Positions 1 through 9,478 of a DNA stretch of 15,135 nt are shown here, piece by piece. The DNA lies in contig DBTN01000028.1 in NCBI GenBank assembly GCA_002307065.1, positions 1 through 15,135 of the forward strand, written 5' to 3'. This DNA is from Akkermansiaceae bacterium UBA1315. Lineage in GTDB: Bacteria > Verrucomicrobiota > Verrucomicrobiia > Verrucomicrobiales > Akkermansiaceae. A model generated the notes under the pieces. That model was given only the letters and a program-made list of their open reading frames with translations. It was not told the DNA's origin and did no database searches. Numbering within the stretch: the stretch's first letter is position 1; every line of letters begins with the position of its first letter. Position numbers and translations under genes: made by a program.

Positions 1-3000
1 TTTCTCCTGCGGAAATCGCGCTGCGCGTCATGCCGTTGTCGCTGTCGCCGTCTTCCTGACCGAGGGTCGGGCTTGCCGATGCTTGGGTAGGAATGACAGG
101 ATCGCCTTCTTTCGCATTTACCTGTTTGGAGAAATTCCCGCTGAAACCGGTTGTCTCCGCATTCCATTCGCTGGTGTTTTTCAGGTCTTCGAGGACGAGA
201 CTACCGGTCGTGAGGTGGTTCAGTTTGGCATCGGCTTCGCTGGAAATGATACCACCGGTTAAGCTCGTTTGGTTGCCGACGTTGATGGTGTAGCCGCCTG
301 TTCCGGCGTAGATACCGGTTTGCTCTTGGACGGTTTGGATGTGGCCGCTGGCGTTTTGATCCTGATAGTTTCCGCCCATGCTCATGCTGGCGGGAATCGT
401 GCCGGGGATGGGCAACGGGATGCTGACGTTGACTCCAGCGCTTTGGCTTTTTTCACTGGTGTCGTAAATGTCCTGCTCGCTGCGGATGATCAGATTTCCT
501 CCGGCATCGAGTTTGACGGTTTCACCGAACACGAGGGCCCCGATGAGTTCGGTGTTGTTGCCGCTGGTGATGGCGACGCCTTCACTACCGGTTACCGTGG
601 TTTCGCGGTGAGCGAGGGTATCGGTGTTCCCCTTGCCTTGGCTGGTGCCGAAATTCGCGGTGATATTGACGCCGTAAGCGACTCCGGTTGGGCCGCCCAA
701 TTGGACATAAGCGACGGCTCCAACGCTGGCATTGGAACTGTTTTCTCTGTGGCCGTCGTTGGTGATTTCCTGCTGGCTGTGGAGAAAAATATCTTCAGCG
801 GCATCGAGATTGACCTGCTTGCCCGCGAGATCACTGCCGATAACGGTGATATTCCTATCGGATATGACATCGAGGATTTCTCCTGCCGTGAGGGAAGAGG
901 CGGCGGCTGTGTCGCTGAGACTCGAACCGGATTGTTCGCTTTTGGTGTAGCCGACCGATTCGCTTAACGATATGCCGATCAAACCGGTTCCTTGGCTGGC
1001 GATCACGTTGTAAGCCGCGCGCGCGGTGACGGCGGCCTGCATGGCATTGGTTCCGTCGTCGCGGTCGCCCGATTGGTCGGCGGCAGCAAGGGTATCGACG
1101 ATCAAACCGGTCACCTGCAGACTGGTGGTTTTCCCGACGCTGAAATCTTCTTTCTTGAAGCTGCTTTCGCTGTGGTCGTTGGCAGCGAGGATCTCGATAT
1201 TTCCGCCGGAACCGACGGTGAGGTTGTTTCCTGCGCCGACTTGCTGACCTTGCAAAGTGAGATCGTCACCACTGAGAAGAACGGAGTTGTTGCCCGCCTC
1301 CCAAGTCCCCAAAATGCTATAATCTTCGGCAAGATGAGTCTTTTCCTTGCTGCTGGTGTAGCCCGTCGTTGAGCTGGCACCCGTGGATGTGGTGGTATGG
1401 GTGATGCCGAAACCGCTGCTCTTACTTGCCGTGTCTTTGGTATGAGTGGAACGCCCTTCCTCTGCGGTCAGGGTACCCGTCGCCTGGACGCTGAGGTTAT
1501 TTCCGGCCGTGACCGATGCGGCTTCGGTATCGATATTTCCATCGGTTCCGAGAGTTAGATTATTGCCTGCTTCAAGAGTGGTGCCGATGTCGGAGCTCCA
1601 TGTTTCCGTGCTGTTGAACTTGCTTTTGCTGAGCACGCTCGTGGTCGACTTTTTCTGCTGCTCCAAAGAAGTCGCAGTCGCGGCCGTCAGATCGATGCCA
1701 CCTTGCGCAACGATGGAAAGGTCATTGTCCGCCCTAACTTTTGCAGCTTCCAAAGTGGCCATTCCGCCGGATTGGATGGAGAGATCTCCCCCGGAAACGA
1801 GTTCACTTTGAATGACGCTATCATCCTCGTTGTAGGTCGCGCTTTTGCTATTTCGGGTGATCAATCCGCCACTCTTGCTTTTCTTTAAGGTGGAAACGCT
1901 TTCGTGCTCCCAACCGGCCAGGACATTCACATCGCCGCCTGCGATGAGCCCCATATCGCCACTGGATTCGATTTCAGATCCCCGCACGGTGAGGTCGTTT
2001 CCGCTGGCGAGGGTGAGGTTTCCGCCGGTGGTGAGGAGGGTGCCGATTTCCGTGGTGCGGTCGGTGGCGGTGGAAAATTTGACCCCGGCACCTTTGACCA
2101 TGCCGCTGGCTTGGAGGATGTCGGTGAGGGTGGTGATGGAAAGATCACGACCGGCGGCGAGCGTGGCATCGCCACCGACGGCGACATCGGCTCCGGCGAG
2201 GGTGACGTCTTGTCCGGCGGAAAGCGTGAGGTTTTTTCCGATGTCCAATTGGCTGCCGAGATGACCGGTTTGGTTGAGGTCCAACGTCATGCCTGGTCCG
2301 CGGACATGGATCTCGCTAGTGGCTGCGATGCCGCCGATTTCGATATCTTGTCCGGCTTGCAGAGTTGCGTTTCCTTTCGTGGAAAGATCGGCACCGAGAT
2401 TGCGGATGTCGCCATCGGCTTTGAGTGCAAGGTCGCCCGTCGAGCTGATGCTACCGGTATTTCCGAATTGAGTGTGACGGTTGGCGAGCGCACCGGTTCC
2501 ATCGATCCGCTGGACGGAATCGGTGGTGTTGAGAATATTCCCTCCGGCAAAAAGCCCAACGGACGAACCACTGATGGTTCCCGACCGGTTGATGATATCG
2601 CCAGCGGAACTGACAAGCAGCGATCCTTCGGAAAGCAGGCTGCCGCCGAAATTAAGCAGCGATTGGGTATCGAGTTTGAGAATTTCCTTCGCTGCGAACG
2701 TGCCGGAGTTCACGAGCGAACCGGTTTTCAGATCGATATTCGTCGCGGCGATGCTGGCGCTGCTTTTTCCAAGATCCTTGAGGGTGGATGGAGCAAGGTA
2801 AACGACTGGCACCATCACGCGCTGGCCGTTCACGATCCGCTCTTCCATCCAGATGATGTCTTGATCCAACCGGTTGAACTGCTCTTTGGTCAGAGCGATG
2901 CCTGGCGTGAGTTGCAGATCCCGCGCGGTCGCGATGCCGTTGTCCATCAGCCGCTGCATGAGCGCGAAATCGGTTTCCGGGGCACCAAGAAAGGTTCGGC

Positions 3001-6000
3001 CGGTCAGTTCGTAAAGCTGGCGGAGGACGTATTGGGTCTCGAAATACGCATCACCGAGACGCTTGAGGAGCTTTTCGGTGGCACCGGTTTCGAGGCCGAG
3101 GTGGTCGAAGAAATAATCACTGCCTAGGAAATAACCAAGGCGGGAAAATTCTTCGCGGGTCTCATAAAGATACTTCGCCTGAGGATCGGTATTCTCGATC
3201 AACAACTGGCTGAGCGAACCGAGAAAATTCAGCGAGGTATCGAGATCGGTGCCGAGAGAAGAAGGCGGGTTTTCATCGGGCCGGATGAAACTCGGAATGA
3301 TACCGGTTCCTGGATCGACAGTGGTACCGGCACGGACGTCGCTATTTTCTAAAGCATTGATCGTTCCGCGGATCGTTCCGCCCGCTTCGAGCGTCGCGGA
3401 GAACGATTGGGCAGTTTCATAATGAACATCGGAAACTTCGGTGCCGGCGATAATTTCCCTCTTCCAACGATCACGTCCGCTGTATTTTTCTTTTAATTTA
3501 ACGACAAAATACTCCTGTCTCGAAATCGTATCCACCCGATTCAGAAGGGCATCCCCTTCATTGGTGAGATTCCCGGATTGAATTTCGATGTCTCTTGCGG
3601 CGCTGACCAAGCTCGACTGATTGAGAATCGTATTGGCATCAAAAATGATATCTTGTCCTGAGCGGATCGTTGCCGCTCCGCTGTCGGCGATCACCACATC
3701 CTCATACCGGTGTTCTTGAACGTAGAGGTTATTGGTCCGCTCTTCAATCGGACGCTTGCCATAATATTTCGAAAATCTGAATTCTTCGTAGGGAGCATCT
3801 TCCCAGAAACTTTCCGGGATATCATAAGCGTTTGTGACATTCCAGGTTCCATAAATGAGAGGAAACTGGAAATTGTTAATCACTTCGATCTCCCCGAGGC
3901 CAAGATCAACCGCATCGCGTTCAATCACCAACTCCGTGCGTTTGTTTTCGATCCGCTCACCGCGCAAGAGTATGTTTCCATTTCGCGAATCGATGGTTGC
4001 GGAGGAGTTGACAATTGCCGTCGCACGCCCGGTTCCGGCGCGATTTTGCACAAAGATATCACCAGTTGCCAACAGGTTGCCGGTGTTGATTAAACTTCCA
4101 TCGACACCGACCACCAATGCATTGCCTGCAAAGAGAGTTCCGGCATTGTTGACGTTCTGAGCGACGGAAAGGATCAGATTGTCACCCGCGAAGATTAACT
4201 GACCATACGGATTCACTAAATTTTGCGCCGTCACTCGCAGATCCGATGTGGAGGAAAGGGCGCCGCTGTTTTGAACCAGCGCGGACGTTTCCAAGCTCAG
4301 CAACGTTTCCGCGTGAAATTGACCGCCGGTCAGGTTATCGATGCCTTGGGCGGCGGTGATCACCGCGTGTCCTTCGGAAACGACGTCACCGGCGTTTGAA
4401 AAAACTCCTCCAGCAGTCCAGAGCAAGCTTTGCCCGGTGGAAATCGTGGCGCCGGATTGATTCGTCGTCGTCCCGCCGATTTCAGCGTCCAGATCCACCG
4501 CATCAATGACCGCGGCATTTACCAGATCTCCACTGACTCGAAGCTGGAGCGCGCCTAAGCTCAGCAGTTCCGAACGGTTTTCCAGATTCCCCGCAGCGAT
4601 CGAAAGATCATTCTGAGCCGCGATTTTTCCGCTGTTGACCAACGCAGACGCCGTTTCGATTACCGAGCTTTCACCGGCGAGAACACGACCCTCGTTCTGC
4701 AACGAACCGGTTTCCCACATCAAAATTTTTCCTGACTGGATCAAGCCGTCTACGTAATTCGTAGTATTTCCTGCAACCGCACCGGATAAAAACGACTGCG
4801 CTTGGATCTGACCTGTATTTTTCAGAGAATTCGCAACTTGGAAATCAAGCGTCTCGTTGGAGAGAATCCGGTTTGAGTTTTGTAAATTCGCCGCAACGAT
4901 CGAGACATGCTGATCCGCGCCGAGAATACCGGTGTTCTCCACATCGCCGGATAAAACGAGATTCAGTTGGGTGCCTGCAACCAGCTCGCCATCGTTGCTG
5001 AGACGCGCGGCGCTTACGTCAATTTTTCCGTGCGAATTTGCAATACCACCGGTTTCGATTCGCACCGCATTGCCCGCTTCCAAAAGCAGCGCTTCGGCAG
5101 AGGCAACTTGCGCACCCGAAGCGATTCTCACCTCTCCGGTTTGGCTTTGAAGTTCGATTTTACCCGTCGCGGCGACTTGCTCGGTGACTTCAGTATTTCC
5201 TTCGTCGCTTTGAATCCGGACTTTTCCCGCGGAGGCGGAGGCTTTGCGAACTTTCACATCGCCTTTTGCCTGTGCGATCAAATCCCCGGCACTCGCTGCA
5301 GCGGCACCCTGCATGTTCACGCCGACGCCTTTTTCGGTCGCCAGCAATTTGATTTTCCCGGCATACATTCCGCCGAGCTGTGACGAATCAATCGCCACCA
5401 CCGGTTTCTCCGATCCATCATCGGCCAACTCCGCTGCATCGAGATCGTCCGCGTTCACCCGATTGCGACCGGCAACCACGCGCATTTCTCCTCTCACATG
5501 AAGATCCGCCGCAAAGGATGCCGTCCGCGAGATCAGATCAAACGCATCCGTATCCATCGCGTTCAATCCCGCGCCTTCGACCAAGATATTTCCCTGCTCG
5601 ACCCGATAAGCGATCAACGCGCCGGACGCGTCCATTTCCGGTTTACCGGTTGTCAGTGAGACTCGGGGGGTATTGATAAAACCTGCGCCATTGATATAAA
5701 TCCCGTTTGGGTTTGCAACGATGACATGGGCGCTTTGCCCGGCGACTTCAGTGAAACCTAACAACTCGGTCCTTTTGATCCCAGTGATTTCATTGAGAAT
5801 CGTCGACGCAGAACCGTTTTTAAGATTTGCGTTTCCGAAGATCACTCCGCCGAGTTGCGATTCTCCATATTTCCCGGAGATATTATTAAGGATAAATCCA
5901 CCGCCACCGACATTGTAGTCCTGATAGAGATTATGGGACAATCCGTTCGCATTCGGCGTTGCGATCTGGACGATGGGAACACCATTTGGCGCTTGATCCA

Positions 6001-6139
6001 AAACAGGGAGATTGTCCGCGCCAGCATTGGGATCGACGACCACTTGCCCGGTCGCATTGACCGCAAGTCCTACGATGATCCAGCCGATTAAGCTTCCTAA
6101 ACGGTCTTTCGCTTTCAGTGAATTTCGGGGGGATTTCAT
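1..6139 (-). CDS. CdiA/FHA-type two-partner secretion exoprotein (TpsA), C-terminus beyond window
   Basis: This gene encodes a very large secreted adhesin or contact-dependent toxin carrier, exported through the outer membrane by TpsB. Reading from ATG at 6139, I find one unbroken frame of 2046 codons to the window edge. A signal peptide is visible (basic residues 2-13, hydrophobic core about 17-29). The TPS/haemagglutination domain follows at about 37-165, with the NGLSHN segment, a degenerate GNANL in place of GNPNL, and the hallmark NPNGI at 143-147. Repetitive beta-helix (SGNLxN / NxGxIxA) follows. A non-repetitive block at about 1005-1115 (DYFFDHLGL to DIIWMEER to VPVVYLA) resembles the conserved mid-region of CdiA/FHA proteins. 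FHA-2-type haemagglutinin repeats run from about 1290 (AGNDLTVRGS, AGNNLTL units). The visible end, TRSAISAG at 2038-2045, is a typical family motif ahead of the C-terminal effector region. I read no cysteine. The gap to tpsB is 18 nt, so the two form an operon. No Shine-Dalgarno sequence is seen. The toxin identity, if there is one, is not visible. Confidence 0.93.
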   Translation of the reverse strand, partial: MKSPRNSLKAKDRLGSLIGWIIVGLAVNATGQVVVDPNAGADNLPVLDQAPNGVPIVQIATPNANGLSHNLYQDYNVGGGGFILNNISGKYGESQLGGVIFGNANLKNGSASTILNEITGIKRTELLGFTEVAGQSAHVIVANPNGIYINGAGFINTPRVSLTTGKPEMDASGALIAYRVEQGNILVEGAGLNAMDTDAFDLISRTASFAADLHVRGEMRVVAGRNRVNADDLDAAELADDGSEKPVVAIDSSQLGGMYAGKIKLLATEKGVGVNMQGAAAASAGDLIAQAKGDVKVRKASASAGKVRIQSDEGNTEVTEQVAATGKIELQSQTGEVRIASGAQVASAEALLLEAGNAVRIETGGIANSHGKIDVSAARLSNDGELVAGTQLNLVLSGDVENTGILGADQHVSIVAANLQNSNRILSNETLDFQVANSLKNTGQIQAQSFLSGAVAGNTTNYVDGLIQSGKILMWETGSLQNEGRVLAGESSVIETASALVNSGKIAAQNDLSIAAGNLENRSELLSLGALQLRVSGDLVNAAVIDAVDLDAEIGGTTTNQSGATISTGQSLLWTAGGVFSNAGDVVSEGHAVITAAQGIDNLTGGQFHAETLLSLETSALVQNSGALSSTSDLRVTAQNLVNPYGQLIFAGDNLILSVAQNVNNAGTLFAGNALVVGVDGSLINTGNLLATGDIFVQNRAGTGRATAIVNSSATIDSRNGNILLRGERIENKRTELVIERDAVDLGLGEIEVINNFQFPLIYGTWNVTNAYDIPESFWEDAPYEEFRFSKYYGKRPIEERTNNLYVQEHRYEDVVIADSGAATIRSGQDIIFDANTILNQSSLVSAARDIEIQSGNLTNEGDALLNRVDTISRQEYFVVKLKEKYSGRDRWKREIIAGTEVSDVHYETAQSFSATLEAGGTIRGTINALENSDVRAGTTVDPGTGIIPSFIRPDENPPSSLGTDLDTSLNFLGSLSQLLIENTDPQAKYLYETREEFSRLGYFLGSDYFFDHLGLETGATEKLLKRLGDAYFETQYVLRQLYELTGRTFLGAPETDFALMQRLMDNGIATARDLQLTPGIALTKEQFNRLDQDIIWMEERIVNGQRVMVPVVYLAPSTLKDLGKSSASIAATNIDLKTGSLVNSGTFAAKEILKLDTQSLLNFGGSLLSEGSLLVSSAGDIINRSGTISGSSVGLFAGGNILNTTDSVQRIDGTGALANRHTQFGNTGSISSTGDLALKADGDIRNLGADLSTKGNATLQAGQDIEIGGIAATSEIHVRGPGMTLDLNQTGHLGSQLDIGKNLTLSAGQDVTLAGADVAVGGDATLAAGRDLSITTLTDILQASGMVKGAGVKFSTATDRTTEIGTLLTTGGNLTLASGNDLTVRGSEIESSGDMGLIAGGDVNVLAGWEHESVSTLKKSKSGGLITRNSKSATYNEDDSVIQSELVSGGDLSIQSGGMATLEAAKVRADNDLSIVAQGGIDLTAATATSLEQQKKSTTSVLSKSKFNSTETWSSDIGTTLEAGNNLTLGTDGNIDTEAASVTAGNNLSVQATGTLTAEEGRSTHTKDTASKSSGFGITHTTTSTGASSTTGYTSSKEKTHLAEDYSILGTWEAGNNSVLLSGDDLTLQGQQVGAGNNLTVGSGGNIEILAANDHSESSFKKEDFSVGKTTSLQVTGLIVDTLAAADQSGDRDDGTNAMQAAVTARAAYNVIASQGTGLIGISLSESVGYTKSEQSGSSLSDTAAASSLTAGEILDVISDRNITVIGSDLAGKQVNLDAAEDIFLHSQQEITNDGHRENSSNASVGAVAYVQLGGPTGVAYGVNITANFGTSQGKGNTDTLAHRETTVTGSEGVAITSGNNTELIGALVFGETVKLDAGGNLIIRSEQDIYDTSEKSQSAGVNVSIPLPIPGTIPASMSMGGNYQDQNASGHIQTVQEQTGIYAGTGGYTINVGNQTSLTGGIISSEADAKLNHLTTGSLVLEDLKNTSEWNAETTGFSGNFSKQVNAKEGDPVIPTQASASPTLGQEDGDSDNGMTRSAISAGE

Positions 6140-6157
6140 AAATGAGATAGGCAAAAT

Positions 6158-7882
6158 TTAGAAGACGTATTTGATCGAGAAATAGCCAATGGATCCGCGA
6201 TCGACCACCTGATCAGGAGCGGAAAGAGGAACGGCGAGATAAGTATCCACGTTGACGTTCCGGCCCATCAGACGTAGGCCTATGCCGGTTCCACTGATCA
6301 CACCGTCTTCGGAGGCATCCACCGCCGGGCCGAATGCCTGGCCCACATCCGTGAAAACGTAGGGTGATAGTTTTGAAAAAGTCCCAAGGGTGAACCGGTC
6401 GATATCAAATCCGCCGCAAATCCAATCGTTTCTCCAATAATAAGCACAATCAGAAAGGATCGATTCCTCACGAAACCCTCGAATGGTTGATCCACCTCCC
6501 AGACTGGTTTGCTGTGAGCTGAATAGAGATTGCGGCGCATATTGAACCCGGAGTGAACTGCTCCAAAAATACGGCGCGCCCGGCAAACGAAATGGCAATG
6601 CCCATTGACCGCTCAGATCCAAGGTATAAATCTGACCTTCCGCATAGGGTTCCGTTGACGAACGTCTTTCGTCGTCCGACCTCGCGCCAAACCAGTCCAT
6701 TCCTTGTTCTATTCCTAACGCCGCACTGGCTTGCCACGATTTTGCGAGATAGGTAAAATCACTACTCCACTTCACGCTCGCCAACTTCCGACTACCGGTG
6801 ATCAAACGAATATCATCGATTTCGTTGGCGGAATCTTGATAGGAAACCTGCACACCGGTTTGCCATTTGATCTTCTGATCCCGATATAACATCTTCGTCA
6901 AACCGCCATAAATCCCGCGCGAGGAACCGGTCGTCATGAACTGTCTTTGGATTTCATTGGTATAGTCGGAATAATTCAATCCGCCTTGAAACATCCAGTA
7001 GCCATAAGGAATCGAGATCTGCGCCGACGCCGCTTGGCTGAAATGGTCGTCATCCCTCAGCGTCGGATCGAAGGAATAGGACAGGGCCAACTGATCGTTG
7101 ATTCCCAGGAGTTGCTCAACTTGCCCCTGTGTCCGGACCACCCAGTTGCCCGTCGATTTGAGTCCGCCGTTGTCCACACCGATTGAAAAAGGAAACCATT
7201 TTGTGCGCTCCGATTCGATTTTCACCACCGTCCCGCCCAACGTTTCGCCCGGTTCCATCGTCATTTTCGCCTGACGGGACGACAACCGGTTGAGCTGATC
7301 CAGCCCCTGCTCAAGATCTCGTAGGTTCAGGACTTCTCCCTCGATTCCGGGAAACGCGTTTTTCAAGCCGATCCTTGCCTTTTTGGTCAGCTCGATCTTT
7401 TCCACCCGACCTTCCACCACACGAACTTTTAAAATACCGGTGCTGAGATCTTGTTGCGGTAAATAGGCTCGTGACGCGACGTAGCCGCGCTCGATGTACC
7501 AATTCGTCAGGCGCCGCATGAGATTTTCCAGATCTTGCGCCGAAAGTTCCCGCTGTTCAAAATCCGTGAGGATTTCCGCCCGTTCCTGCGGTAAAATCAA
7601 ATCACTCCCGTCCAGTTCCACGCGATCGATCCGGATGCGCGGTGCGTCTGCTGGACTTCGCTCTTCCTTCTTGATTTCCGGGGTATCTTCCTGAGGTTCG
7701 CTCAACCGTCGCACCGCACGCTGGCGCAGGTCCTCCTGCATTCGTTGCCATTCCTGGGATTGGAACTGGTTGATTCGGCTCTGCTCACGCGCCTCTGGCT
7801 GTGTCTGAGCGAGGACTTCGGTGATCGCTCCGAGCGAAATGAACACGAAGAGGCGAAGAAAATCATACGGGGGGGAAAACAT
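6158..7882 (-). CDS. ShlB/FhaC/CdiB-type outer-membrane transporter (TpsB)
   Basis: This is the two-partner secretion pore, an Omp85-superfamily beta-barrel that moves the adjacent TpsA across the outer membrane. Numbering is from ATG 7882 (574 aa). A signal peptide spans 1-25 (core LRLFVFISLGAI, likely cleavage after VLA). A basic, Gln-rich plug helix covers about 34-60 (QSRINQF to AVRRL). A ShlB-type POTRA domain covers about 81-157, ending in LKVRVVEGRVEKI. The ShlB barrel domain runs from about 230 to the end. The L6-loop motif IRGF is at 467-470, and the terminal Phe fits the BAM-recognised C-terminus. The length matches the family. I chose ATG 7882 because it places the signal peptide at the N-terminus. 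An in-frame ATG at 7936 and a TTG at 7951 would add 18 or 23 residues that do not look like a leader. No Shine-Dalgarno sequence is evident at any of them. It is the first gene of the tpsB-tpsA operon, matching cdiBA order. Confidence 0.93.
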   Translation of the reverse strand: MFSPPYDFLRLFVFISLGAITEVLAQTQPEAREQSRINQFQSQEWQRMQEDLRQRAVRRLSEPQEDTPEIKKEERSPADAPRIRIDRVELDGSDLILPQERAEILTDFEQRELSAQDLENLMRRLTNWYIERGYVASRAYLPQQDLSTGILKVRVVEGRVEKIELTKKARIGLKNAFPGIEGEVLNLRDLEQGLDQLNRLSSRQAKMTMEPGETLGGTVVKIESERTKWFPFSIGVDNGGLKSTGNWVVRTQGQVEQLLGINDQLALSYSFDPTLRDDDHFSQAASAQISIPYGYWMFQGGLNYSDYTNEIQRQFMTTGSSRGIYGGLTKMLYRDQKIKWQTGVQVSYQDSANEIDDIRLITGSRKLASVKWSSDFTYLAKSWQASAALGIEQGMDWFGARSDDERRSSTEPYAEGQIYTLDLSGQWALPFRLPGAPYFWSSSLRVQYAPQSLFSSQQTSLGGGSTIRGFREESILSDCAYYWRNDWICGGFDIDRFTLGTFSKLSPYVFTDVGQAFGPAVDASEDGVISGTGIGLRLMGRNVNVDTYLAVPLSAPDQVVDRGSIGYFSIKYVF

Positions 7883-8002
7883 CGGCTTTGGGGGGAAACC
7901 GGAATTTTCGTCCGGCGCGGCCCACCCTACAAACATCGCTTGGGATGACAATTCGAAAGCGGCGATTTTCCCGCTAAATCAGATTGAAGATCAGATGGAT
8001 GC

Positions 8003-8036
8003 AAAAAAAGCCGCCCCCTTTTGAGGAGCGGCTTTT
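8003..8036 (-). terminator. Rho-independent terminator of argG
   Basis: A hairpin with 9-bp perfect arms (AAAAGCCGC at 8006-8014, GCGGCTTTT at 8028-8036) lies 19 nt downstream of the argG stop. Read on the minus strand, it is followed by a run of seven T (complement of 8003-8009). It separates argG from tpsBA and suggests that tpsBA has its own promoter. The core is the same as that of the terminator at 14720-14755. Confidence 0.85.
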
Positions 8037-8055
8037 GGAATCGGTGAAGAAAACC

Positions 8056-9342
8056 TTACGGTTTCAACTGCCGGGCGCTGGCTTTGAGGCGCAGGGCGTT
8101 GAGGGCGATGAATCCAGTGGCGTCGTCTTGGTTATAAGCCTCCTCTTGGCCGCCTTCCATGGTGGCGACCGCTTCGGAGTAGAGACTGAATGGCGAGCGG
8201 CGACCGGCCTGCATGACGTTTCCTTTGTAAAGTTTCATCCGCACTTCACCGGTCACGGTTTTTTGCGTTTCGGAAACAAGCGCTTGGATCGCTTCACGCT
8301 CAGGTGAGAACCAGAAACCGTTGTAAACCAGTTGAGCGTATTTCGGAATCAGGCTGTCGCGGATATGCATGGATTCGCGATCCACCACCAGCGTTTCCAA
8401 ATCCCGATGCGCCGCGAGCAAGATCGTGCCGCCTGGCGTTTCATAAATGCCGCGCGACTTCATGCCGACAAACCGGTTTTCCACAATATCCACCCGACCG
8501 ACACCGTTGCGGCCGCCGAGGAGATTGAGCACCCGCATCACGCCGTAAGGAGTGAGCAAGGCGTATCCGTCTTGCTGGCCGGTCGATTTCACATCGCCGA
8601 GTTCTTCCAAAATCGCATCGAGCCCTTCGTGTTTCAGGCCGATCGCGTTGCCTTTTTCGAAAAGGATTTCGATGTATTCCGCCTTGTCAGGAGCATCTTC
8701 CGGGGAAACCGAAAGCACATACATATCGCGGTCTTCCGGAGTGGTGGCGTCGTACCACGGATCTTCCATCGCACCGGCTTCGAACGAGATGTGCAACAGA
8801 TTGCGATCCATCGAATAAGGTTTTTTCATCGATGCCTTGATCGGAATATTATGCTCCGCCGCGTAGGCGATCATTTCGGCACGACCCGGGAATTGTTCGC
8901 GGAACGACGCGTCGCGCCACGGGGCGATGCATTTGACGTTCGGTGCCAGAGCGGCGGCGGACAGCTCGAACCGAACTTGGTCATTTCCCTTACCGGTCGC
9001 GCCGTGAGCGATGGCATCCGCGCCTTCGGCGATCGCGACATCGATCATCGCTTTCGAGATGCAGGGACGTGCGATCGAAGTTCCGAGCAAATAGCGACCT
9101 TCGTAGATGGCGCCAGCTTGGATCATCGGAAAAATGTAGTCGCGAGCGAAGTCCTCTTTCAGGTCCCCGATGAAGCATTTTGACGCTCCTGTCGAAAGCG
9201 CCTTGGCTTCAAGCCCATCCAACTCGTCGCCCTGACCGACGTCGGCGCAGTAAGCGATGATTTCAGCGTTATATTTTTCCTTCAGCCAAAGCAGCAGGAC
9301 CGAGGTATCGAGACCCCCGGAGTAGGCGACGAGAATTTTCAT
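8056..9342 (-). CDS. argG: Argininosuccinate synthase
   Basis: This cytosolic enzyme joins citrulline and aspartate with ATP hydrolysis to AMP and PPi, giving argininosuccinate, the penultimate step of arginine synthesis. From ATG 9342 the protein has 428 residues, slightly longer than the usual 400 or so. The N-terminal ATP pyrophosphatase loop AYSGGLDTS lies at 6-14. YEGRYLLGTSIARP (80-93) and HGATGKGNDQVRFE (113-126) are signature ArgG segments. The region from EAGAMEDPW to GNAIGLKHEG and the C-terminal part match the synthetase domain. An in-frame TTG at 9357 would add five residues (MPPGL). ATG 9342 starts directly at MKILVAYSGG, as is normal for the family, and so is preferred. No Shine-Dalgarno sequence is seen. 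The gene stands alone: it is divergent from the kinase gene and followed by its own terminator. No other arg genes are in the window. Confidence 0.97.
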   Translation of the reverse strand: MKILVAYSGGLDTSVLLLWLKEKYNAEIIAYCADVGQGDELDGLEAKALSTGASKCFIGDLKEDFARDYIFPMIQAGAIYEGRYLLGTSIARPCISKAMIDVAIAEGADAIAHGATGKGNDQVRFELSAAALAPNVKCIAPWRDASFREQFPGRAEMIAYAAEHNIPIKASMKKPYSMDRNLLHISFEAGAMEDPWYDATTPEDRDMYVLSVSPEDAPDKAEYIEILFEKGNAIGLKHEGLDAILEELGDVKSTGQQDGYALLTPYGVMRVLNLLGGRNGVGRVDIVENRFVGMKSRGIYETPGGTILLAAHRDLETLVVDRESMHIRDSLIPKYAQLVYNGFWFSPEREAIQALVSETQKTVTGEVRMKLYKGNVMQAGRRSPFSLYSEAVATMEGGQEEAYNQDDATGFIALNALRLKASARQLKP

Positions 9343-9478
9343 GAGGCCGGGAGGCAACCATGATCCGGGCGGAGCGGCAAGCGGGAAGGCAAGAGTTTGT
9401 CACATCCGGAACGCAAAATGAAGGTTTTCTTGATTGCCCGGTCGTCCTTCCGTGCCCAGATTGGACCTCGTCGAAATC
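9343..9478. promoter_or_regulatory. Divergent intergenic region between argG and the kinase gene
   Basis: The 136 bp between two outward-facing start codons must hold promoters for both genes. I see no convincing -35/-10 pair. A TTGTCA at 9397-9402 on the plus strand could be a -35 element, but no good -10 follows at the usual spacing. No ARG-box-like palindrome is evident. Short in-frame extensions of both genes from TTG codons (9357 for argG, 9434 for the kinase) reach into this region and are considered spurious. Confidence 0.35.

Noticed and set aside
269..967. 232-residue open frame on the plus strand, antisense to tpsA
   Set aside because: Same shadow effect; the minus-strand reading gives the conserved FHA tail.
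1904..3127. 407-residue open frame on the plus strand, antisense to tpsA
   Set aside because: It is the complement-frame shadow of the repetitive, Gly/Ala/Thr-rich adhesin. It has no domain, and the minus frame is fully open with family motifs.
8332..9183. 283-residue open frame antisense to argG
   Set aside because: ArgG is certain from its motifs, and the antisense product is His/Arg/Phe-rich without any domain.
9397..9425. Sigma-70 promoter for the kinase (TTGTCA)
   Set aside because: No acceptable -10 hexamer at 16-18 nt, so it is not listed as a promoter.
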